Assembly: GCA_905221605.1 (NCBI GenBank)
Contig: CAJNDS010001058.1
Span: forward strand, 1 to 35,000
Direction: 5' to 3'
Source: Symbiodinium natans
Lineage: Eukaryota > Sar > Dinophyceae > Suessiales > Symbiodiniaceae
DNA: 35,000 nt
The notes under the pieces are model-generated. The model was not told the DNA's origin, ran no database searches, and saw nothing but the letters and a program-made list of their open reading frames with translations. Numbering within the stretch: position 1 is the first letter of the stretch; the number at the start of each line of letters is the position of its first letter. Made by a program: the position numbers and the translations under genes. Shown here one piece after another: positions 16,385-28,291 of the stretch.

Positions 16385-17640
16385 TAGGGTCTAGGGCTTA
16401 AAAACGCGACGGTCTTGACTCAAAAAGCGTTTAGGGTTCAAGGCATTTCGGGTCTGAGTTCACTTCACTTCACTTCACGGGCCTCTTGCGTAGCCAAGTG
16501 CGACGAGTCCAACTATCTATGCGTAGAGTCTGGCAAAGATCTCGGCATTGCGCAAAGGCAGTGAGTCAGCTGTTGGACTGAAGATTGTCATTATCAGCAC
16601 TGATACGTGCCTCATGGACACAGTGGCCAGAGAGTGGGTCGGAGTTCAGGGCAGTTGGTGGCTACATGCTTGGTTGCTTTGCGTAGGACACGCCGACACC
16701 GCATCTGGTGCACGACCTGAAGGCACGCCTATAGGACAGAAGTTATAAAGGGGGCCGGAAGAATTGCTAACAGTATTCCCTTCTGGTCCCTATATGTCTA
16801 TACTATAAAAAAACCGAAATCCTCATTCAAATTATTTAGGCCCCCAGAGTAGCTACAGCTTACTATCTCGACCTTCCCATGCTCGGGTGTTCGGTGTTGG
16901 GGGCACAGGCTCCTGCCAGATGAAACTGCCGAGCACGCTCCCCCGGCGAGAACGACTGTAGCCCTAAACACTAGACCCTAACCTCGTAACGTGCGGTCTT
17001 AGGCTGGGGCAGGTTCCCGCGTGTAGGGGGGGACCATCCGGGAGCTAAGGGCCTAGGGGGGGCCATCCGGGAGCTAAGGTCTCATTGTACCTGGCAATGC
17101 AGAATTCAGGGCAGTAAAAGCCAAAGTTCGGCATGTAGAGGAAGGACTGCTAGAGGCCTTGCAAACGAGTTTGGACGGGTGAGAATCGTCTGAATTACTT
17201 CAACAGATCTCTCAAATCATTCTAGCCGAGATGCATTGCGCTCATTGCTCTTTTGCGCTCACTGCTTGCACTTGCTGCTTCTGAAGAGGCTCAAACAAAA
17301 GAAATTCGTGGGGCCTGCTTGCCTCTGCAGAAGCCCCGCTGCTCAGAACCCTAAACTCTAAACCCTAAACCCTAAACCCTAAACCCTGAACCCTCAACCC
17401 TAGACCCTAAAGCCTAGTAGGGGAACAGCAGCTGGCCCTTCTGCGAAGCACACAGTCTAAGACTAAGCTGTTGAACACTAGAAAAGAGAAAGCTGCTGGC
17501 AGCCACTGATGAGTACGTGAGATCTGCAGGCCGCTGTGTTTGGAAAATGACCTGTCCACCTGTTCACAGATCGCAAGTAGGTCGAAGTACCCTAAGGGAC
17601 TGTAGGTCCACATTGCAGGGATATGCCACGACGCTTGGGG
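16385..17640. other. Edge of the heptamer-rich region, no gene assigned
   Basis: Mostly unique sequence with a few short heptamer runs (17345-17415). One island (16895-16965) could be a channel exon. The open frames at 16548-16748 (plus) and 17407-17613 (minus) show no recognisable protein features. Confidence 0.5.
17025..17084. repeat. Tandem duplication of about 28 bp
   Basis: GGGGGACCATCCGGGAGCTAAGG-like text occurs twice (the second copy has GGCCATCC). It lies at the high edge of the heptamer-rich region. Confidence 0.8.
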
Positions 17641-17943
17641 CTTAGGGCTTAGGATGTAAGGTTAAAACCCTGCAAGCTTGGGGTTCAGGATGCAGAGTTA
17701 AACTCGGGCCCAAAAATGCAGGACACGTGATGAAACCCTTCAACTCGAACCAGGCAATCTTCATCACCAGACAACCTGCTAAGCCATCTAAGTAACAGAG
17801 GAACAGACACTTGACTCGACTTAAGAGCCCCCGCAGCCCCGACGCAGACTCACCTTCACACCAGCACGGGCTGCACAACACTGGCGCAGCAACAGCCACG
17901 CACAGTCACGCACTGTAGACTGTACGCCACAGCTGGCAACGCT
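17641..17943 (-). other. Sequence just downstream of the 1297-residue gene
   Basis: Presumed 3' untranslated and intergenic sequence. I see no AATAAA signal. Gene ends and poly(A) sites cannot be set from the sequence alone. Confidence 0.4.
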
Positions 17944-20900
17944 TTACTTGAGAAGATGTTTGCCAATCGTCAACAAGCTTTGCTTGTTGGCTGAGGCCGT
18001 CTTGTCTTTCTTGACCTTGACCTTCAACAAACCCTCGCGCTGCTGCGCCAACTGAGCAGCCGCAAAACCAACTTTCACCTGCTGTTCCTCGGAAGCTTCA
18101 CCCTGAGACTGGTGCAGAGCCTGGAGCATCAACTTCCCACGCGCTGTCGCCATCTCAGATGTATTGCCAAGCCGATGCAAAGGGACAAAGAGGGTCTCAA
18201 AGTACTCCTCGGCCTTGCATGTGGCCGTCGCCATGACATCCTGCATCTGCTGGATGGATTCCGTCGAGCTGATGGCTGCATGGTTCTTCTTCAAGGTCTT
18301 GACCAGTGAATTCTCAGCTGCTTTCGTAGCCTTCGTCACAATGCCATCCTTCCATTTGGCAATTCGATCCGCCACGTCTGGAAGAGGCTTCAGAAAGTCA
18401 GTCCTGCGCAGCGCAAAATAAGAGCACAAGGGACGAGGGAGGGTTAGCAGCATATCTTTGGTCATTTTGCTAAGCCGTGTTGTGCAATCTTGCTTCGGAT
18501 GAGCCCTGGCATGTAACACGACCATGTGTTGAAAACATGTGACATGAGTGTAATCCGCATACAATTCCCTGCGTCGGAAAGTGAGGGCCTGACAAGCCTG
18601 ACAAGTTTTGTTTTGAGAGATCGGTGACGACCAGGGGCAATGCCCAGCATACCTGACCTAACCGGATCAATTCTTGAAATACACACCCGCGCCGGTACGA
18701 AAATGTTAAGCCCAAGACAAATGCAGAGGCAACAGCAAGGCTCCATACAAATCAGAAAACAAATTGAAAATGAGCCGGAGACTTTGGAACTGCAGCAGTG
18801 AGCTCGTCAGGCTAGCGGCTATCAGGAAATGAAAAACTGACATTGTGACCGCTCCACAACTTAACAACACAAACCCATAGATGTCCAGGAGCCAGCAAAC
18901 CGCTGGGCGGAACAGAAGCCCGAAACGCGGCATCTTTATCCTCCAACCCGCCCCAACCCTAAAGTCTGCACTACACACAAAAACAAAACCTCAAACCCCG
19001 CACTCAACCCTAAACTCGCCTCAACTCTGAGATCCGAAAGCCTGCAACCAAAGCCGTAAGTCTGGGACCCAAACTCTATATAATCTCTACACCTAAACCC
19101 TAAGCCCCTAAGCCTAAACCCTCGACAACAAACAACAATAAACCTGCAAAGCCACTGCTCCAGCCTCAAATCGAACTCGATTGCCGGGATTGGACGCTTG
19201 CGGCCACTCTCGTACCAGGGAACAAACTCCTTCCCGTCAGGCCCGTCAGGGATCTCCGCATCCTCCTGGACGTTTTTACAGGGTTTGTTTTTTTTGTCAC
19301 TGCGTGCACTTTGCTTCTCAAGCCTGAGCGTACTTCCAACTTACCAACTGCAGCAATTTCGAAACGTTAAGACTTTGACAGAAACATATCTTTGAACATT
19401 GTGGTCCGTTGGGCCTCTGGGCACCCAGTCTTATGAACTTCAAGGCATTTCTGCAAGTATTTGCTTTCAACGTTCACCTCTCACCTCCACGCCCGCGCCC
19501 AGGAACCGCTCGTACTCCGCAATCTTTGCTTTCTTCTCCTCGTCAGACACAGAAGACAGCGCAGACCAAATGCACATAGCCTGGCGAAAACGCTCGGACA
19601 CTTCCCCTGATGGCTGCAGGTGCACACCTGCGTCGCCGCCACTGAAGTAAAGGATGAACTTGCAGGAGGTGCTTTCAACGTGGAAATAGGCAAGGTCGTT
19701 GCGCGACACTGGCTTAGCCGCCCACGCAGGCACCATGACATCGCTGGAACCCAGGTCTTTTGGCGCGTTGCAGTAGAATGTGATGCCGAAGAGCGTGCAC
19801 AATGGGACATGGTCCTTGCCAAGCTGGCCATGCGCATAGATGGAGACATTGCCAGCGAACATCATGGCGAAGTCTTCCTCTGTGGCTGCCTTCTTGGACA
19901 CAAGGACTGCATCGCAACCTTTCTTGCTGAGGTCCACCTCCATGGATCGTGCTGCTTGATTGCTGCGTAGGAACTTGCCATAAGCTGCCCACACAGCAAA
20001 CTGCAAACGAGCTTGCAGCAACTGCAAAAACCCTGTGTCCAGCTTCTCCAGCCCCATCACAAAAGCATCAACGGACTCATCCAGGAGGCCCACTTCGTCA
20101 GGTCCGTCCATGAACTTGTGGATGGAGTCAATGCTCAGCACAGGCCTCTTTGAGGTGTCACCCTTGTCATCGGACTTCCGATTCCCTTTCCCATTCCCCT
20201 GGCCCGTCCCCTCCTGACCCTGATCCAACACATCCTCCTCACATGTCTCGCTGACTGCGCACGGCAAGCATGGCAAGTAAGGCCGCGATGAGTCGCCAGC
20301 GCCATGTGCGAAGTCAACATTCTTGAGGGCAGGCACCTGCTTGAAAAGGGTCTCTTGCACGTGGGCTGCCGGAGTTGTCAACACGTCATGCCAGGCCTTG
20401 GTCCACGAATGAGTGGACTGCGCCAAGTCGAAGAACAACAGCTGCAGTCCCAGCAGCCCACTTGCTCCGCCTTCCTGCGTGACAGGAACCTCGTGTTTGG
20501 CTTGGCTTGCGGTGTGGGCAGACATGAGATGTTGAAGCGTCATCACCACGGATTCTTTTGCCTTGGGGTCAGCCACTCCATCTTTGCCGCAGAGGAGATT
20601 GAAAGAACCGATCTTGCACGCTTCGGCCAAAACGTGCAGAACATACGAAACTCGCAAGCCCAAAAACTTCTGCAGCCTGTCGATGTTCTTGAAGACCTCG
20701 ACTCGAAACAGCACAAAATCACATATATGTCATTATATGTATATGTATATGTATATGTACTATATATATACATATATATATAATGTATATCTATACATAT
20801 ATATATATATATATATATGCAATATCTCTATATGTACTATAGGACCGTGTGTATGTATCCCTACAACGTGGTTCCAAAATCTCGAGGCCCAGCGCAGCAG

Positions 20901-23900
20901 TAAAAGTTCTTGTGGCACATTGGCGGCAGCAGCAGCAGCACCACCACCACCCCCACCACCAGCACCACAGCAGCAGCAGCACCACCACAGCAGCACCAGC
21001 GCCCAGCACTCAGCACCAGCCCCAGTCCCAGCACCACCACCAGCAGCAGCAACCCTAAACCCTAAACCGTAAACCCTAAACTCTAAACAAACACTGACAC
21101 TAAACCCTATACTATAAACCCTAGACCATAGCCAAGCGGTGCAGTGGCACAGCATGCACTAGAGATAGTGGCATCGGCATTGACCATTGACTCAGGATTT
21201 AGCCTATGGCCTATGGCTGTTGGGAGTGACACACCGGATTCAGCATTGACAATTGGAATTCATAGCACTCACAGCTGCTGCATACACTTACACACAGCTA
21301 CGTGGGCTGTCTAAGCATCCCACATGCTGGCAGCCGCTGGCAAACCCTTGGGAAGCTGCGAAGTAGTTGCAAACATCTGCAGCGAAGCCAATCATAGACG
21401 CTGGCAGTCTGCTATCAATTTCCGTGAACACTGCAGCCAAGTAGTCCACTAGTTGCATGGTTTTGTTGAGGCACAGCTTCAACAATGCGGGGACCACGTC
21501 GTGCATGTACAGTGGGAGATCCAAGGACTCCTCCACCATCTTGCGGATCTTCTCCACTGCCTGAGGCTTCTTCTGCAGGTACTGCGAGATGCGGGAAAAG
21601 CCATCATCTTCTCCTTCCACCACCATTTGCACCGGCGCATTGATCAACTCCTCTGTGATCTCGCGGGCCAACGTGACTGGGTCCTTGACACAACCTTCCA
21701 CAGACAGCTTTGCTTTTGCCATGCGCACCAAACCCTGCAACTCTGGTCGCAAGGCTGACCAAATCTTGATCTTCTTTCCGCCGACCACGACCTCGCCAGC
21801 CAAGAGGAACTCAGAGAACAAGGAGAAGGCCAAGCCCTTCGCTTTCATGATGGCCTCTTCAGAGGACTTCCGCTCAGCCTCCGTAAACTCAGCTTCGATC
21901 ACCCAGTTGAGGCTGGCAATGGCATCGTCCGCAGAGCACTTCATTCGTTGAGCATCCTGGTCCTTTCCGATGGCTGCGATCTGAGCACTAAAGCACAAGG
22001 CTTCTTCCTTGCTGTAGCCTTTCCCCTTGCCGGCATCCGACTTCAGCTTCTTGCTGTCGTCGCTGTCCAGGGACTGAGCGCGCCTGGACTTGCGCTTGAG
22101 TGTACCGGGCATGGGAGCATCCTCTTCTACCTCATCGTTTCCAGCCGACCCTGACGCTGGCGCACCAGCAGCAAGAGTAGGCACGGCAGCCAGCCCACTG
22201 CCACCAGCGGAAGCATCACACGCCACCACAGCCAAAGCAACGTTTTTTGCTTCTTCGGCAGAGTCGGACAAGATGCTCTTGAGCACATTCTTGGTCTCCA
22301 ACGCTTCCTGAGCACATGCCACAACTTCACAACCTAGAACCAATTGCGCGCAAGTAGACTCTAGTGAGTATATATGCTACTGCTACACATGCACAACTCT
22401 AAAAAAAAAAGCACTTCGCAAAGCCGTCTTTCACAAAGCCTCACCTCATCGACTTGCACTTGGAACTTTCAGTTATACTTGGACTGTCAAGTCAACCCGC
22501 CCCAGTTCAGCCCTAGTTCCCACACGTGCTTACTGAGCTGCACCGAAACATACAAGGCGAGCGGCGGCCATCTTCTGAAAGGCCTTGCAGCCAGTCATGG
22601 GCAAAGCCACGAGATTGATGCGCATCATTTGCTCCTTCCCGGATTTGTTGAGAAGCCATTCGATCTTTCGCTCGGCAGGATCAGGGCGCAGTGGCACCTC
22701 GTAGCACGGTGAGCAGGGTCCGGGTTTGGGGCCGTTGGGGATGATTAGGGCTTAAGGCTGATGGTTTAAGGTTTAGGGGTTAGGGATTAGGGCTAGGGAA
22801 AAACGCAAGTCTCAAGATGTCTAGAAACAACAGACAAGTGATCCATGAGAAAGGACTGCGCAACGCACTGCAGCAGCATTAGCTACATTAGCTACTAAAC
22901 TACTGTTTCCGGTCAAGCAACACAGAACTTCAAGAACTCCAGGAGAAAGAGCCGTACGTCCTCCTTGACGTGGTAAGCTTTGAGAGTGTTGTTGATGGTG
23001 CTCGTGGCAGCATGCAGCACGGTGAGACATTGCCATTTGTCGAGCTTCTCGTTCAAGAAATGCATATGGCGATTAAGCCACGAGCAGAATTCTTCGAATG
23101 CATCCAAAGCCTGCAAACGAGAGCAAAGAGCAGGGCAAACGAGCATTCGGGCATCAGCGCACTTCCGCCCCATCCCTCCCACGCCCCGAGTGCGAAGCCT
23201 GCAGGCGATGGGCGAAAGAGAGAGCGTGTGTGTAGGGATTCCAATCTGAGAACGTCTTGTCGGTCAACACGTGGGCCTCCGGGTCAGGTCTAGGAACTGC
23301 GTGGGGCTCGGGTCCCAGGGTTAGGGCTTCACGAAACGGCTTCAAATTGAAGATGCTGTATTCATAGGGTTACGGTCCAGGTTTCAGGGTAGCACACTCT
23401 CCGTGACGCCACGTCTGTTTCTTCAACTCGCTTCTGAAACCTGGGACCACGGGGCCAATGTGGCTAGGAAGCCAGGGAACTCAGAAATGTGAGTCGTAGA
23501 CACAGCCGGTTGTCTATTGCGATTGCAATGGACACGGACACGAGTAAAATTTGCGACCCTAAACCCAAACCCTTTGTGAAGAGGACACCCTCAACCGTTA
23601 CCTAAGCCCTGATACCCAAAACCTATACCGTACACCTCGACACCTGAGACAACCATTCTTTGCCCAGGCCTGGTAACACTGCTGATAGCGCGGGTTGCTG
23701 TACGTCATGCCAGTGTGCTCGCACGACTGTCGCCATGACGCTTCGAGGTTCAAAGCAGTCTCGCATAGTTCCACCACAGACGCTCCACTGCCCTGGTGGT
23801 AACGATTGTGTGCTGTTGCTAGGAACTTGAAGACCACCTCGGGCGTCCACCACGCCAAGACTCGGACTCGTTTGAGTCCCCTTAGGCGGACTCCACTCAC

Positions 23901-24874
23901 GTTGGGGTTTTCTGGCTGCTCCTCGTCCGCTCTGTAAAAGGCGTTCGTCCTGTGGTTATAGCTGAGGGCCATGATGGGGAACTCCTTCTGCTCTCCAGTC
24001 CAATGGCACCAGGCCTCACCTGAAGCGACACATGACTTGTGACGCGGCGGTCAGCAGTCTACCAATATACAAAGAACAATCGACACACAACCGTCGCAGT
24101 CGTCTCAACGTCACGAGAAACGAGCCCTGCAGACACTGGCCCCTTACTACGGCTGCAGCGGCTGCTACTGCTACTGTACAAAGGGAACAGTGTTTTAGTA
24201 CCTAGCTCAACAAGCTACCGCGCAAACCGAACGACCGAACGCCGCACGGCCAAAGTCAAATAAAAAACCAGCTTCGTGCACACTCCAAATACCTCAACCT
24301 CCCCATGGTATTCCTCATCTACTATCACTCTCACCTCACCTCACCTTCCCCATGGTATGATTTCTATTGTGGCTTAACACTCTGTGCGTCGCAAGTAGCC
24401 CGCAACTGATTGAGGCTGCCCTTCAAGGAGTAGTCGCTGCTTGTACTCCTCACACGTTGTTTCCTGTAGGGCCCGGTTGAACCGACTCGGGGCGATGCTC
24501 CTCTGAACGCCCCGCTTGGTTATCGGGTCCGCGTCCACGTACCACTCGATGTCGACGCCGCCATGGTCATCAGCGAACCAGGAGAGAGACAATTCGATCA
24601 ACTGCCCGACGCCTGGAGTGCTTCCAAAGAGTTCTTCCATGCTCGCGAAGTCTCCACCCCTGATTGTTTTTTTCACCTCCGGGTGGACGGACGACCAATC
24701 ACCGTTGCTGGACAGGTACGGAGTCAACAAACCAGCGGCGCTGGCACTGCTGCTGGCAATGGCAGGTTCGGAACCAGCCTGCCCCGGAGCTGGCCGGGCC
24801 TTAGCAGCCGAGCTCTTGCCTGCCCCACTAGCCTTTACCGATGCCAGCGACTTCCGCGCCTTGGACGTAGACAT
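17944..24874 (-). CDS. Unrecognised seven-exon gene, about 1297 residues
   Basis: Proposed exons, in order of translation, are 24874-24379, 24019-23644, 23289-23226, 23110-22924, 22333-21324, 20696-19485 and 18492-17944. They sum to 3894 nt (1298 codons including stop). Every junction agrees in phase, and donors are mostly GT with one GC. The last junction is the least certain. The start is the ATG opening MSTSKARKSL, followed by a Ser/Ala/Lys/Gly-rich tail of about 45 residues. No enzyme motif or membrane helix stands out. Visible pieces are a Trp-rich part in exon 1 to 2 (DIEWYVD, EAWCHWTGEQ, VLAWWTPEVVF), a basic, nuclear-signal-like stretch in exon 5 (TLKRKSRRAQSLDSDD), a Gly/Lys/Asp-rich linker in exon 6 (QGNGKGNRKSDDKGD), and a Lys-rich C-terminus. 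Intron 5 holds TA and CAG/CAC microsatellites. It lies 1.65 kb downstream of the methyltransferase gene on the same strand. A nuclear protein is possible, but that is inference. Confidence 0.68.
20735..20820. repeat. TA/TATATG microsatellite in an intron
   Basis: TATATG and TATATA repeats at the 3' end of intron 5 of the 1297-residue gene, about 40 bp from the acceptor of exon 6. Confidence 0.9.
20925..21052. repeat. CAG/CAC trinucleotide-rich tract in an intron
   Basis: CAGCAGCAG, CACCACCAC and CAGCAC mixtures, followed by a short CCCTAAA run (21050-21120). Open frames through it on both strands are repeat artefacts (poly-Gln/His or poly-Leu/Val). It lies in intron 5 of the 1297-residue gene. 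Confidence 0.9.
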
Positions 24875-24879
24875 CTCAG

Positions 24880-26522
24880 TCTCACCTGTCACTTTAGCCC
24901 CCAAGAATTCAGGAGCTCTCCGAATGGCCAGGCCTGGAACCCCACACAGAAAGAATGCACTGTACAAAGCTAGAGTAAATCACGCGGTGCGGTCACACAG
25001 TGACACGGAGCCATGCGATCTGCGGATGCAGAACCCGTGACTTAACGCATGGTATTGCATGTTCTGCATTTCAGCAGCACAGGGCACACAACCAAAATGA
25101 ATGACATGTGACATGTGCAAAACCGCGCGCTACGCTACGCGGCAATGCCAGACTGCGTTGATCGCATGCCGCGTGCATAGTTCATAGCCACATAGTCCTA
25201 CTCATACTCGTGCTCGTGTACTACCACGCGCTAGCCAGCAAAAGAGTCATGCGTCAACATGGTCAAGCGCACGCTTTCAAGCCAAGTCTTTTGCACCTCT
25301 GCCATCCTCTGCCGCGTCCTGACTCTTCTAATGAGCAGCACTTGAAAGATCGTGAACACCCCGGCACGGCTCTGACACACTTGCCCACCTGTGACTTTCG
25401 GGTTGCGTAGGTAACGCAAGTACTTGCACACACTGTGAGCGGAGCCAGTCAAGGTCATGAAGGTGCAGCACGCGCGAGGCTGCACAGCAAGCAGCATCTC
25501 TGAAACTCAGTTACTTCTGCGCGCAAGCAGCACTGTGCAGCCATGTGCCTCCCGATCAAATTAGAGCCGTGGCCCATGCTAATGACAAGGAGTGGCCACG
25601 GTGGCCACGTAATTTGTCCTAAGCCTGAACTCAGAAGCCGTATGCACTACGAAGTTGCTGCAGCACGTCACTCCAACTGTTCTCCTTGTCAAAAGGAATG
25701 CGTCACATTCCTGGTCTTGTTTGCCCCGAGCCCGGGCCCGAGCCCACGCTGCGTGAACATCTGCACCCTGGGTACTACCTGCACAGCCTGCGCTGTAGTC
25801 AATCCATGGACCGCACTCCAAAGCACAACCGTGGCACAACCTATCAGAGAAGTGCCCAAGAAGGAAACAGTAGTTCTGAGCACATTGGCAGCAGCGTTAG
25901 CCACGGGCCGAAACACGCCACTCCTTACGTGCATCCTGCAGCATTATGTGGGACGGAGGGAACTTCGAGGCTTGGTTGTCAGGGGCGCGGGTACAGGGTA
26001 AGGTTCTGGATTCATTCGCGAGGCACAAGGATCGCACGTTGTGGCTTTGCCCCAGAAAAGGTTTCACGAAACTCTGTCTACCCAGGTCTACGATCGAGTA
26101 TGGTTCAGCTTGAGCGGCGTAGGTTTTGGGATCAGGTGGTGGGACTCAGGTTTTGGGCGTTAAGAACCGTGGGCTTTGGGGCGCTCTGGGGGCCTGAGTG
26201 CAATCGTCGACAGAACCAAGTCGATCGTGACCCGAAAACAAATCTCTACCCGAAAACCAAGACAATGCGGAAATGCATGCACAGGGCAGGCATAACGTCA
26301 ACATGTTTGGAAGCCTCCGGCCTTCGCGCGTTCGAGCGTCACGAAACTTTTCTTTGCTTGAAACCAGATACTAACTAGTGACAACTTAGCTGCTTTCGTC
26401 AGAACTTTCAAGTTAAGCAAGAAGCGCGCAGAGGCTACAACACGACACGTGCAGCGTAGGAACCCCGCCACTCACTCGTACAGCCAGCCGCACTCACACG
26501 ACACGACACGACGCGACATTAC
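24880..26522. other. Intergenic region between the methyltransferase and 1297-residue genes
   Basis: No gene assigned. A plus-strand frame at 25686-26378 (230 codons) and a minus-strand frame at 25231-25497 are open. Neither has recognisable motifs or splice-consistent neighbours. The minus-strand one could hide 5' untranslated exon sequence. Short ACGACACGACACGAC repeats lie at 26498-26516. Confidence 0.4.
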
Positions 26523-27779
26523 TCAGCGCTGATTGCCATCTGACCTGGTGGCCCACAGTGCGTACTTGGCTGGTGTCTTACACACAATTCGGCGTCTCTT
26601 GTGCCTGCGTTCTTCCTCGGTCTGGCGTTTGAAATGGAGCCACATCGTGCACAACGTGGGCAGACGTCTTGGAACCAGGCTCATGTATCCATGCAGCTGG
26701 GTCAACTGCAACACAGCCAGATTCATGCTGTTCCCCGCTTGTTCCCCAACCCTCCGCGGATGCCGAGCTTCCTGCTGCAGCTCCTGAAAGGAGCATACCT
26801 TTGCGGCTGACAGCTTCAGGCACGGATGCAAAGGAAAGCCCTGCACGCAAAGCCTCAGAGTCACATGGCGACGTATGCTCTGAGACGCCGTTCACAACTA
26901 TGTTAAACTGGACTTGTCCGCATATGTAAGATGATGGTTGCGAGCACTGTGGGGTCAAATTTCTCAGCATACACATATTTCAGATTATATGTCAGGCGAG
27001 TGGTAAATGTCGTGAGCATACTGCGGGGGCTTATAGCTTTGCTGGTCGATGGATGCTTGGAAAGCCAAATGTAAAACCTGCCTAAAAGTCGCCGAGGAAC
27101 ATTTCGGTAGGAGACATCCATCGAGGGGGGCAAACGTCTGCGTGCTCCGTGAAGATCAAGCTGCAATTGCGGATGAGTGTGTGAAGATATTGGGGGTTGG
27201 AGCACTGGGAATGCTCGCAGGCACTTTGGTTAAGTTGCCATGCCTGGTGTGGACTTCTCCACGCGTATTCCAGAGCATTATCGAGTTCTGTTTGCGTCAG
27301 GGCCTTGTAGAAAGGCCCCCCTGCGTCTAACTTCTCGCAAAGATCCACCCAATCTGGATCTTGAAGAGGGTCACATGCTCGCAGCTGACGTTTGCCGCAC
27401 GCCATGCTGCCCTTGCGTTGCTGAGCCCACTCCAGTTCAGCATTCAACTCATCCTCAAGCACTCCAGAAAAGCTCTTGAAACGATGTACCCAATAGAACT
27501 CCTGCCATGAATAGTTGATGGCTCGCTGGAAGGCCTTGCAAAACGTTGCCAAAGGTGAAATCTGAGCCAGGATTTTCTGGCGATGTCGCCTGAGTTTTGG
27601 ATCTTACTGCTAGTACCTTCCTAGTAGTAGCAGTAGTAGTAGTAGTAGTAGCAGCAGCAGCAGTAGTAGCAGTAGCAGAAGCAGTAACAGTAGTACTAAT
27701 AGTATTAATAATAGTAGTAGTAATAATAGTAGTATTAGTAGTAGTCGTAGTCGTAGTAGTAGTAGTAGTAGTAGTAGTC

Positions 27780-27829
<50 letters not shown>

Positions 27830-27842
27830 CGTAGTCGTAGTC

Positions 27843-27883
<41 letters not shown>

Positions 27884-27996
27884 CGTCGTAGTAGTAGTAG
27901 CAGTGTGTAGTAGTAGTAGTAGTAGTAGTTGTAGTAGTAGTAGTAGTATAGTATAGTAGTAAGTAGTAGTAGAGTAGTCGTAGTCGTGAGTAGTAT

Positions 27997-28037
<41 letters not shown>

Positions 28038-28250
28038 AGTAGTAGTAGTAGTAGTAGTAGTAAGTAGTTATGTAGTAGTATATAGTAGTATTATAGTAGC
28101 AGTAAGTAAGTAGTAGTAGTAGTAGTAAGTAGTAGTAGTAGTAAAGCAGAGCAGTAGTAGTAGTAGTAGTAGTAGTAGTATAGTCGTCGTCGTCGTCGTC
28201 GTCGTAGTCGGTAGTCGTCGTAGTAGTAGTAGGTAGTAGTGTAGTAGTAT

Positions 28251-28291
<41 letters not shown>

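Larger units (their letters stand above)
15400..16965 (-). other. Possible further 5' exons of the channel gene (unassigned)
   Basis: Three islands between heptamer arrays read open on the minus strand. They are 15400-15520 (VAPLLNIAIARAQQALSGV), 15955-16018 (AEASGQATQEILLAGDTNR, followed by a GTATGT donor-like site) and 16895-16965 (SFSPGERARQFHLAG, after a CTACAG acceptor-like site). They have the size and flanks of the channel exons and lie upstream of the first supported exon. I could not link them by phase with confidence, and no family motif is visible. Confidence 0.3.
1150..17420. repeat. Region rich in interstitial telomere-like heptamers, TTTAGGG and CCCTAAA
   Basis: Blocks of 2 to about 40 heptamers alternate in orientation, separated by islands of about 50-300 bp. 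Degenerate forms (TTCAGGG, TTTGGGG, TTTCGGG, TTTTGGG) cluster in runs. TTTAGGG is the telomere unit of plants and dinoflagellates. Unique sequence continues on the high side and mixed repeats on the low side, so this is not a chromosome end as read. Many islands are exons of the channel gene. Blocks thin out abruptly above about 17.4 kb, with only scattered short copies after that. Confidence 0.95.

Noticed and set aside
1150-17420. CRISPR array
   Set aside because: Repeats are 7-bp heptamers of variable number and both orientations, with irregular spacers that are exons or other repeats; this is eukaryotic DNA.
20563-21155. Long frames with poly-Gln/His (plus) or poly-Leu/Val (minus)
   Set aside because: They translate the CAG/CAC tract and lie in an intron of the minus-strand gene.
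25686-26378. Plus-strand open frame of 230 codons
   Set aside because: No recognisable motif, opposite strand to all supported genes, no splice-consistent neighbours; it may be chance in a GC-balanced region.
27061-27100. Reading the in-frame stop after RWMSPTEMFLGDF as a truncated methyltransferase pseudogene
   Set aside because: A GT donor two bases into the second Met codon joins to the exon at 26853 and restores motif IX (QGFP) and motif X (GNS) in frame.
27597-27956. Plus-strand poly-Val frame
   Set aside because: It is the (TAG/GTA)n microsatellite read in one frame.
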